Assembly: GCA_035438985.1 (NCBI GenBank)
Contig: DAORJK010000005.1
Span: 1 to 64,000, forward strand
Direction: 5' to 3'
DNA from: UBA4408 sp002389785
Lineage (GTDB): Bacteria; Bacteroidota; Bacteroidia; UBA4408
DNA: 64,000 bases
The notes beneath the pieces were generated by a model. That model saw only the letters and a program-made list of their open reading frames with translations, had not been told where the DNA came from and ran no database searches. Below are positions 1 through 7,257 of the stretch, piece by piece (position 1 is the first letter of the stretch; each line of letters starts with the position of its first letter). Made by a program: the position numbers and the translations under genes.

Positions 1-60
1 AAATGGTGGTCAATTTGCTCCGGAATCAGGTGGTCAGTTTGACCGGTTTATGCACGAATA
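1..60. mobile_element. Possible IS21-type element end (truncated by window edge)
   Basis: Two near-identical units lie in tandem, GGTGGTCAATTTGCTCCGG at 5-23 and GGTGGTCAGTTTGACCGG at 29-46, with a 24-bp period. Tandem GGTGGTCA-type subterminal repeats are, as I recall them, typical of IS21-family (istA/istB) element ends in Bacteroidota. No transposase is visible, so the body would lie to the left of the window. It could also be a solo end left after deletion. The exact terminus and any target duplication cannot be placed. Confidence 0.5.
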
Positions 61-396
61 CTCTGGAAAGTAGAACTGCAAAAAGCTCTGTATGCGGCCG
101 TGTGAGCCCACAGCAGCTATCAGCGGCTAATAAGCAATTTATTTTTTTGGTGCTGAATTGATTGGTTTTAACTTTTTCACTCGTGGAAAATTCCTGCAAA
201 AAAAATATTGCAAAATAAATTTCGGAGAAGAATTTTTCTAACTTTAATGCAATATCTTTGCGACAGGACAAGGCTTCGAACCCAAAATAGTAAACAGCTT
301 CTTGCCGCATACCGTCGCTCATAAATAAAACCCAAAACAAATTCAACAATTGATTTGAAGCAGTATATTTAGCTCCTCAAATTTGTGCACTACACT
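61..396. other. Intergenic region without a supported gene
   Basis: No convincing gene is seen. A minus-strand open frame at 26-349 has no recognisable domain and low-complexity composition. A GC-richer patch at about 85-130 stands out from the AT-rich surroundings and can form short stems (GGC/GCC, CTGT/ACAG); it may belong to the mobile-element end at 1-60. No clear promoter box precedes the gene at 397. Confidence 0.4.
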
Positions 397-1236
397 ATGT
401 CGCTTTTTATTAGTTCGTTAAATTCAGGAAGCAATGGAAATTGCTACTATGTTGGCAATCATACTGAAGCTGTGCTAATTGATGCAGGTTTGAGTTGCAA
501 GGAAACCGAAAAGCGCTTCGATAGGCTCAATTTGGACATCAAAAAAGTGAAAGCAATTTTTATTAGTCATGAACACATTGATCACATTAGTGGATTAGAA
601 GCGATAGCAAGGAAGTATAAAATGCCGGTGTACATTAACCAAAAAACTTTGGCTAATTCGGGTTTGAAGCTGGATGCATCGCTGATAAATGATTTTGATG
701 CGAATACTGAAATTAAGGTGGGGAAACTAAGCGTGCTTGCGTTTCCTAAATTTCACGATGCCGCTGATGCGCATAGTTTTGTAGTTAAATCGGGAACCAT
801 AACAATAGGCGTATTTACTGATATTGGAAGTGTTTGTAAACAACTGATACATCATTTTAGACAGTGTAATGCTGCTTTTTTAGAAGCAAACTACGATGAA
901 GAAATGCTCCAAAATGGAACTTATCCTGCCTATCTTAAAAAACGAATAAGTGGGAAGCATGGTCATTTATCAAACCGGCAGGCATTGGAATTAATGCAAA
1001 AACACAAACCACCTTTTATGACGCATTTATTTTTAGCCCATTTATCAAAAGAGAACAATCATCCGGATTTAGTAAGAGAGCTTTTTAAACAACATGCATC
1101 CGCAACGAATATTGAAATCGCCGGCAGATACAACGAAACAGCTGTTTTTCAAATTTATCCTTCTGCCCGAACCCGCATTAAAATACCTGTGTTTCCAAGC
1201 CAGCTGAATCAATTAAGTTTGTTTGAGAGCTATTAA
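397..1236 (+). CDS. MBL-fold metallo-hydrolase (YycJ/WalJ-like)
   Basis: This is a 279-residue cytoplasmic metallo-beta-lactamase-fold hydrolase. The N-terminus (SLNSGSNGNCYYV) and the metal motif SHEHIDHISG at about residues 55-64 are typical of the YycJ/WalJ branch, whose characterised members act as nucleases or phosphodiesterases. Later conserved histidines and aspartates (FHDAADAHS, GVFTDIGS, HLFLAHLS) supply further metal ligands. The ATG at 397 is preferred because homologues begin just before the SxxSGSxGN motif; an in-frame ATG at 385 would add four residues. It sits upstream of gldF in the same direction, but a roughly 95-bp gap separates them. The family assignment is strong and the substrate is unknown. 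Confidence 0.85.
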   Translation: MSLFISSLNSGSNGNCYYVGNHTEAVLIDAGLSCKETEKRFDRLNLDIKKVKAIFISHEHIDHISGLEAIARKYKMPVYINQKTLANSGLKLDASLINDFDANTEIKVGKLSVLAFPKFHDAADAHSFVVKSGTITIGVFTDIGSVCKQLIHHFRQCNAAFLEANYDEEMLQNGTYPAYLKKRISGKHGHLSNRQALELMQKHKPPFMTHLFLAHLSKENNHPDLVRELFKQHASATNIEIAGRYNETAVFQIYPSARTRIKIPVFPSQLNQLSLFESY

Positions 1237-1330
1237 ATAAGAGTTGTTAATAGTAAAAGGTTCATAAATAATCGCATAAGTTACATTCAAAATTTCTTTT
1301 CTTTGCCGAATAAAATACTTGGTGAATAGC

Positions 1331-2065
1331 ATGCTTTCATTACTCAAAAAAGAAATACAAAGTTTTTTAAATTCATTAATCGGATACATCGTAATTGTTG
1401 TTTTTTTACTTGTATTGAATTTGTTTTTATGGGTATTTCCGGGCGACTTCAATATTTTAGATGCCGGATATGCTACGATTGATCCCTTGTTTGTGATAGC
1501 ACCTTGGGTATTTATGTTTTTAATTCCGGCTGTTACCATGCGTTTATTTGCCGATGAAAAGAAATCGGGAACCATAGAACTTTTACTTACTTATCCGCTC
1601 AGTGATTTGCAAATTATTTTTTCTAAATACCTGGCAGGATTACTACTGGTAGTTTTTTCTTTGCTACCTACTTTGGTATATTATTTTTCGGTCTCGCATT
1701 TGGGTAGTCCACCTGGAAACATCGATACCGGAGGCATGTGGGGTTCTTATATTGGCTTGCTTTTTTTAGCAGCAGCATTTGTTTCTATAGGAATATTTGC
1801 ATCAAGTATCTCCGAAAATCAAATTATCGCATTTATCATTGCTGTTTTCTTTTGCTTTATTTTTCATACCGGTTTTGAATCTTTAAGCAGTATTGATATT
1901 TTTCAGAGCATACAAGGAACCTTAATTAGTTTTGGAATTAACGAGCATTATTTATCTATGAGTCGCGGTGTTATTGATACCCGTGATGTGTTGTATTTTT
2001 TGAGTTTGATTTCTCTTTTCATTCTTCTTACCAAAACTAACCTCGAAAGCAGAAAGTGGCAATAA
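1331..2065 (+). CDS. gldF: Gliding-motility ABC transporter permease GldF
   Basis: This is a 244-residue inner-membrane permease with about six hydrophobic segments. It opens with a cytoplasmic LLKKEIQSFLNS stretch and contains the family signature MRLFADEKKSGTIELLLTYP before TM3. In Bacteroidota, GldF pairs with GldG and the ATPase GldA in an ABC system needed for gliding in Flavobacterium. The ATG at 1331 is chosen over a TTG at 1319. Its TAA stop overlaps the ATG of gldG by one base (TAATG), so translation is probably coupled. The ATPase gldA is not in this window. Confidence 0.9.
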   Translation: MLSLLKKEIQSFLNSLIGYIVIVVFLLVLNLFLWVFPGDFNILDAGYATIDPLFVIAPWVFMFLIPAVTMRLFADEKKSGTIELLLTYPLSDLQIIFSKYLAGLLLVVFSLLPTLVYYFSVSHLGSPPGNIDTGGMWGSYIGLLFLAAAFVSIGIFASSISENQIIAFIIAVFFCFIFHTGFESLSSIDIFQSIQGTLISFGINEHYLSMSRGVIDTRDVLYFLSLISLFILLTKTNLESRKWQ

Positions 2066-3762
2066 TGAATAAAAAAGGGACTTCTCGTAAAATAAGTTTA
2101 CTGCAACTATTGCTGGCATTGGTAATTCTTGTTTTGCTAAATAATCTTGGCGGATATGTTTTTTATCGATTTGACTTAACTTCTGAAAAGCGCTATTCGC
2201 TTTCTCCAGCTACAAAAGAATTAGTAAAAAGCCTCGATGATGTGGTACTCGTGAAAGTGTATCTGGAAGGGGAGTTTCCAGCCGGCTTTAAGCGTTTGCG
2301 AAGTGAAACAAAAGAAATGCTTGATGAGTTTCGTGCCTATGCAGGAGAAAATTTACAGTATGAATTTATTAATCCTTCAGAAAGTGCTGACGAAAAAAAG
2401 CGCAATGAAGTATATCAGCATTTAGTTAAGGAAGGTTTGCAGCCTACCAATCTTACAGTAAAGGAGGAGGGTGGTAAATCACAGCAAATTATTTTTCCGG
2501 GTGCCATATTCTCATACAAGAACCGAAATATTGCAGTGCAGTTACTTAAAAGTCGAATGGGTGTAAGCTCAGAGGAAATGCTCAACAGTAGCATACAGCA
2601 ACTTGAATATGAATTTAGCAATAGCATTCGTAAACTTTCGAACCCGCAAAAAAAGAATGTCGCTTTTATAAAAGGACATGGAGAACTCGATCAACTGCAC
2701 TCAACCGACATTGCCCGTTCGCTTAGCGAATATTATACGGTAAAACAAGTTGCTCTTGATTCAAACATTCATGCACTTGAAGGTTTTGATGCAGCTATAG
2801 TCGCTAAACCTGATAGTGTATTTTCGGAAAAGGATAAGTTCATTCTCGATCAGTTTGTGATGAGCGGTGGTAAAATAATGTGGTTTATTGATCCGGTATA
2901 TGCCGAAATGGACAGCCTGCAAAATAAACAGGGAATGACCTTCGGAATTTCAAATCCCATTAACCTGGATGACCTTTTATTTAAATATGGTGTTCGATTA
3001 AACGATAATCTTGTTCAGGATTTACAGGCAGCGCCAATTCCAATAGTTACCGGGTATAGTGGAAATCAACCACAACAAAGTTTATTTCCTTGGTATTACA
3101 TGCCATTAGTTGTGCCCGAAAACATTCATCCAATTGTTACCAATTTAAATGCAATTAAATTTGAATTTGCCAGTTCTCTTGATACGGTGAGTAATGCAAG
3201 TGTAAAAAAAACTATACTGCTTCATACTTCTAAATATTCAAAAGTATTGAATTCACCGGTACGCATTAGTTTAGGAATAGTGCAGCAGGAACCCAAACAA
3301 GAACAATACAATAAGCACAATTTACCATTGGCAGTATTGTTAGAAGGGAAATTTGAATCAGTTTTTAAAAACCGTATACCACCGGCAATAGCGAATAGTA
3401 GTGAAATTAAATTCAAGGATCAGAGCATGTCTACCAAAATGATTGTGGTTAGCGATGGTGATGTAATTAAAAATGCAGTTTCTAAAAGTAGCGGTAAGGT
3501 ATATCCACTTGGATTCGACCGATACACTAATCAGATGTATGGCAATACCAACTTCATTTTAAATTCAATGAATTACCTCACTGATAATAGTGGATTAATT
3601 TCAATACGGTCAAGAGAATTAACGCTTCGCTTATTAGATAAGGAAGTGTTAAAGTCTGACAAGTTTTTTTGGCAATTACTTAATACACTTTTACCAATTC
3701 TGCTTTTGTTGATTTATGGAATAGTTCAATTTTACCTAAGAAAACGCAAATACAGCAAGTAG
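2065..3762 (+). CDS. gldG: Gliding-motility ABC system component GldG
   Basis: This is a 565-residue membrane-anchored protein with an N-terminal TM segment (about residues 14-34), a large extracytoplasmic region of the ABC_transp_aux/GldG type, and a second TM segment right before the basic C-terminus (FYLRKRKYSK). The stretch after TM1, RFDLTSEKRYSLSPATKEL, is highly characteristic of GldG. It is translationally coupled to gldF. The length matches family members of about 550-570 residues. The protein forms part of the GldA/F/G ABC transporter linked to gliding; the transported substrate is not known. Confidence 0.9.
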   Translation: MNKKGTSRKISLLQLLLALVILVLLNNLGGYVFYRFDLTSEKRYSLSPATKELVKSLDDVVLVKVYLEGEFPAGFKRLRSETKEMLDEFRAYAGENLQYEFINPSESADEKKRNEVYQHLVKEGLQPTNLTVKEEGGKSQQIIFPGAIFSYKNRNIAVQLLKSRMGVSSEEMLNSSIQQLEYEFSNSIRKLSNPQKKNVAFIKGHGELDQLHSTDIARSLSEYYTVKQVALDSNIHALEGFDAAIVAKPDSVFSEKDKFILDQFVMSGGKIMWFIDPVYAEMDSLQNKQGMTFGISNPINLDDLLFKYGVRLNDNLVQDLQAAPIPIVTGYSGNQPQQSLFPWYYMPLVVPENIHPIVTNLNAIKFEFASSLDTVSNASVKKTILLHTSKYSKVLNSPVRISLGIVQQEPKQEQYNKHNLPLAVLLEGKFESVFKNRIPPAIANSSEIKFKDQSMSTKMIVVSDGDVIKNAVSKSSGKVYPLGFDRYTNQMYGNTNFILNSMNYLTDNSGLISIRSRELTLRLLDKEVLKSDKFFWQLLNTLLPILLLLIYGIVQFYLRKRKYSK

Positions 3763-3891
3763 CTTATTCGATTTACCTTGTAAAATTCGAGTATTAAATT
3801 ATAAATTATACTCATCCTCAATTATACCACAACATCAATTAAGTTGTACAAGTTGAGATTAATCGTGTTTACGATTTTTTTTAATTTAAAG

Positions 3892-3991
3892 TTTAACCAT
3901 AAGCACAAAGTTTGCACTAAGAACACAAGAAATAATTTAATTAATCCACTTGGTGCCCTTTGTGTTTTTCTTTGTGTCTTTGCGGTTTAAA
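3892..3991. repeat. 100-bp imperfect inverted repeat
   Basis: The left arm begins TTTAACCATAAGCACAAAG and the right arm ends CTTTGTGTCTTTGCGGTTT. Read on opposite strands these align with a few gaps, and the inner parts (CACTAAGAACAC and GTGTTTTTC) continue the match. It lies between the convergent gldG and the GEVED gene. Sequences with the CTTTGTGTCTTTGCGGTT theme are, as I recall, scattered in intergenic DNA of many bacteria. A MITE-like or REP-like dispersed element is the simplest reading, and it could also act as a weak bidirectional terminator. Confidence 0.6.
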
Positions 3992-4039
3992 TCCTTAGAT
4001 TCTAATTCTAAAGTAAAGTCGAGGATAAGGATCATTACA

Positions 4040-6412
4040 TTATTTCAAAATATTAAGTTTTTGAAGGTATTTGCGATGGTTGGAGCATTGTACTTCAACA
4101 AAATAAAATCCCGATTGAAGTTCGCTTGTAGAAATTGTGGTACTTGTACTGTTATTCTCAAAGTCAATTGTGCGAATCTCTTTCCCACTGATATCAATTA
4201 TTTTCAACTTTTTGAGAAGGGTGTTTTCCTGAAATATCTCAACACTAAATTGCTCATATGCCGGATTAGGATATAACTTTAAAAAGTCAAACGAGCTAAT
4301 TTCTTTTTCTGATGTTGCAAAATCAATGGCAATTAAATAATCTTCTACTTCTCCAAAATAAAAACCACCACAAATTCCACCGGTGGTGCCACCTTCAGAC
4401 AAAAAAGCACGTAATCCGGTAACGCCAACTGCTGCCCATGAAGGTATGGTGAGTGTTGCACTCACACTGTATCCGTTTATTCCAGAAGTGGTTTGACCTA
4501 ATAAAGTAGATTCTGTAGACAAATCACACATGCCGTCTTGGTTATAATCAATATAAATTCGGGCTTCAGCCGGATAAAAAGTGAGTGAGGAATTAATTTG
4601 TGTTAACCTTACTGTGTAGGTATTTCCGCGAGCAAAATGATGAATGGGTAAATTGTTAAAATTTGAATAAACTAAATTGGCTTTCGTATTCCCTAAGAGA
4701 GGTAAAGTATCGCTTCCATTGCTTAAACTTCCTATGCTAAATTTTCCAATTGCACTTCCATAATACCGGCTGAAACTACTTACAGCCGAGCAATAGCATT
4801 GGTTGTTCGGCAATAAATTAATTTTGTAAGGAACTGAATAGGCTGAATTGGCACCGCATGTTACTTTGCAGCGATACCATAAAGAAGCAATTATGCTATC
4901 GCTAAATGATTCAACTGTTGCATTTGGAATTGAAATCCAGTTTGTTGAATCGGTTGAACTTTGCCATTGGTAAGTTTGATTTTCACCAACACTATTGGCA
5001 CTTAAGGTAAATAATATGTTCCTGCCAGCACAAATTTTTGGACCGTCAGAGGCAATGGTTGTTCCTGCCGTAACACCCGAAACACAAAGCGTACCCGGAT
5101 TAATTGATACAAAATAATCTTCTGTTTCGCCCGTATAGTAAGGAAAGCAAGCACCTTGTTTATAATAGGATTCGTTGTAAACAATTATGCGCATAGCAGT
5201 AATTCCACTAAGTGCAGTATGCGGTATAGTTACCGGAGTAACCATTCTGAATTCACCACCCAAACTCGCCTTAGCAACAATTTTTTCATAAGGTTCATCA
5301 AAACTTCCGTTGTGATTGTAGTCAATAAAGGCTGAAATTAAGCAAGGATAGAAACCACTACTAGCATTGGTAACGTGCACAATTCGCAGGGGGTATGTTA
5401 CTCCTTTTGTTAGTTGTGCCGGAGCTATCGAAGTATAGTTGGAGTAAGTTCCTACTGCTCCTGGTGAATAATAGTTTATTGAATCGGCACCATTGTTTAG
5501 GTTACTCAACTTTACATTCCCAATGTGTGAATTTATGTTGGTAGTGGCACCGGCACTAGGTTTAGATGCACAATAGCAGTTATAAAAAGGTTTCACATAA
5601 ATAAAACGTGAAGTTGAATAAACACTGTTTCCATTGCAAGTTAACATACATCGATAATAGGCTGACACATATAAAGTCAAAGTATCGTTGTAAGTATTTC
5701 CACCGGGCAATGCATTCCAGGATAGTTGATCGGATGAGGATTCCCATTGATAGCTAATACCTGAAGCAATGGTATTTCCTTGCAAACTCAAAATAGTTTG
5801 AGAAGCTTCACAAAGACTATCACCTGAAAGCGAAAGTGTATTTCCGCCAAATATAGGACTAGTGCAGGTTGCAGCTGCTGCAATAAAAACAGTATACTCT
5901 TCAATTTCACCGCTTCCAGAGTTAATACACGCATCTGAAGAATTTAGTCCTGGAAATGGATTAATGCTGCGAATTCGCAAACCGGTTTTTCCAAAATATG
6001 GAGAAATAGGAATGCTAAAATTTATTGATTGTGTTACATTCGGTAAAGCGCTTTGTGATACCAGCACAAACTCAGTTGTTTCATAAATAAAATTATGGTT
6101 GTAGTCAATCCAAAATCCAAGGGCACTATTCGCATTCGATTTTACATTCAACTGATAGTTTTGTCCTTGCGTAAGCACACAGGTAGCAGAGCCGGTATCC
6201 GGAAAACTTGTAATGTTAATTCCTGCCTGATTGTAACAATAATTGCCAGAAACCAATAGGGTAGTACCAGTTATTGATACGAGTTTGATATTATCGTTTG
6301 TCGCACAACCCGAACCGCCAACACCGGTTGTACAATAACTTTGAGCTAAACAAGTAAAAGCTAAAAATTGGAGCAATAAATAGCCTACTGAAAACAGCGT
6401 AGTTTTTTTCAT
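4040..6412 (-). CDS. Secreted GEVED-domain adhesin with T9SS sorting domain
   Basis: This 790-residue protein has an N-terminal signal peptide (hydrophobic LFSVGYLLLQFLAFTCLAQS). Three GEVED-type modules each combine a DYNHNG-like calcium-binding-style stretch (IDYNHNFIYE, IDYNHNGSFDE, IDYNQDGMCD) with a terminal motif (SGEIEEYTV, TGETEDYFV, FGEVEDYLI). Two Ig-like segments lie between them (SYQWESSSDQ, TYQWQSSTDS). The last ~80 residues form a type A T9SS sorting domain starting LKLYPNPAYEQFSVE and ending KLNILK. It is therefore expected to be exported by Sec and T9SS and anchored to or released from the cell surface. The ligand is unknown. Confidence 0.85.
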   Translation of the reverse strand: MKKTTLFSVGYLLLQFLAFTCLAQSYCTTGVGGSGCATNDNIKLVSITGTTLLVSGNYCYNQAGINITSFPDTGSATCVLTQGQNYQLNVKSNANSALGFWIDYNHNFIYETTEFVLVSQSALPNVTQSINFSIPISPYFGKTGLRIRSINPFPGLNSSDACINSGSGEIEEYTVFIAAAATCTSPIFGGNTLSLSGDSLCEASQTILSLQGNTIASGISYQWESSSDQLSWNALPGGNTYNDTLTLYVSAYYRCMLTCNGNSVYSTSRFIYVKPFYNCYCASKPSAGATTNINSHIGNVKLSNLNNGADSINYYSPGAVGTYSNYTSIAPAQLTKGVTYPLRIVHVTNASSGFYPCLISAFIDYNHNGSFDEPYEKIVAKASLGGEFRMVTPVTIPHTALSGITAMRIIVYNESYYKQGACFPYYTGETEDYFVSINPGTLCVSGVTAGTTIASDGPKICAGRNILFTLSANSVGENQTYQWQSSTDSTNWISIPNATVESFSDSIIASLWYRCKVTCGANSAYSVPYKINLLPNNQCYCSAVSSFSRYYGSAIGKFSIGSLSNGSDTLPLLGNTKANLVYSNFNNLPIHHFARGNTYTVRLTQINSSLTFYPAEARIYIDYNQDGMCDLSTESTLLGQTTSGINGYSVSATLTIPSWAAVGVTGLRAFLSEGGTTGGICGGFYFGEVEDYLIAIDFATSEKEISSFDFLKLYPNPAYEQFSVEIFQENTLLKKLKIIDISGKEIRTIDFENNSTSTTISTSELQSGFYFVEVQCSNHRKYLQKLNILK

Positions 6413-6469
6413 AGATAATAAATTATTAAACAGTACGATAGTCTGTTGCGATTAATAAATAATGGAATA

Positions 6470-6503
6470 AATCAGCAGATCGAAGTATTCGAAGCTGCTG
6501 ATT
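6470..6503 (-). terminator. Hairpin downstream of the lipoprotein gene
   Basis: AATCAGCAG (6470-6478) pairs perfectly with CTGCTGATT (6495-6503), and an inner TCG/CGA pairing shortens the loop. On the minus strand it lies just past the stop of the 6526-7188 gene and is followed by TATTCC rather than a full U tract. It is probably a terminator or 3'-end hairpin. Confidence 0.5.
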
Positions 6504-6525
6504 TATAATTTAGAAATTCGGAAAA

Positions 6526-7188
6526 TTAGTTAATGGTAGTAGTTACAAAGATGGTGTCATTGCAATACTTGTTGATTTTAAAATCAGTTTTATTAAATAC
6601 ACCAGTATAGCTGTTAATGTTCCATAATACTCTTGCTTCGGCTCCATAGTAAGTTGGCTCAAGTATAGAATAATAGGGAGCTGTATATAAAACCTGAGAA
6701 GTAAATGGACCAACCAAGGATAATGGAGTAGATGAGGCAAAATTGGTAATGTTTAATGTATCGGCTGATGAATGAGGATTAAGTACATTTAATTTTACCT
6801 GAATACAAGCTCTTGCATTTTTATATCCCATTATGTCGTTTATATCTTGGCGAATTGGAATACCACTCAGCATTTTTTTAGCATCGTGCCAAATTTCAAT
6901 TGGGTTTGAACCATTGTTTTCATAAGCAATTGAAAAGTACCCATTGGCGTCGGTTACAGTGGATTGATCATTTGATTCGGAAGTGCCTACTAAAGTACTT
7001 TCACCATCCTGGTGAAATGATATTTGGGCATTCGCCAATGGCAAATTACATTCACTAAATACTCTTCCACTTAAAGTATAGGTAGGTATAACTTCTGTGT
7101 CTTTCTTGCATTTACAGCTAGTTAAAAAAACAATCGAAACAAAAAGCAAGGCTGCAAGTGATATATTATTTGAAATTGATTTTTTCAT
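6526..7188 (-). CDS. Lipoprotein with carboxypeptidase-regulatory-like domain
   Basis: This 220-residue protein starts with a lipoprotein signal (LAALLFVSIVFLTSC, lipobox LTSC, acylated Cys near residue 25). A CarboxypepD_reg-like beta-sandwich follows (YTLSGRVFSECNLPLANAQI ... GYFSIAYENNG), a fold often found in Bacteroidota surface proteins. The C-terminal half has no recognised domain. It lies between two T9SS cargo genes on the same strand, separated by 69 bp and 113 bp, so co-transcription with the upstream hydrolase gene is possible. A surface or periplasmic location is inferred and no function can be assigned. Confidence 0.65.
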   Translation of the reverse strand: MKKSISNNISLAALLFVSIVFLTSCKCKKDTEVIPTYTLSGRVFSECNLPLANAQISFHQDGESTLVGTSESNDQSTVTDANGYFSIAYENNGSNPIEIWHDAKKMLSGIPIRQDINDIMGYKNARACIQVKLNVLNPHSSADTLNITNFASSTPLSLVGPFTSQVLYTAPYYSILEPTYYGAEARVLWNINSYTGVFNKTDFKINKYCNDTIFVTTTIN

Positions 7189-7257
7189 ATTTTCTAAATT
7201 TTGATTTTAAAATATGCTCTGTGATGGATTTATCTCAGAACTAAAATATTCATTTTT

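Noticed and set aside
26..349. Minus-strand open frame of 107 codons at the left edge
   Set aside because: No domain, no start signal, and biased composition; it overlaps the likely mobile-element end and a GC-rich patch.
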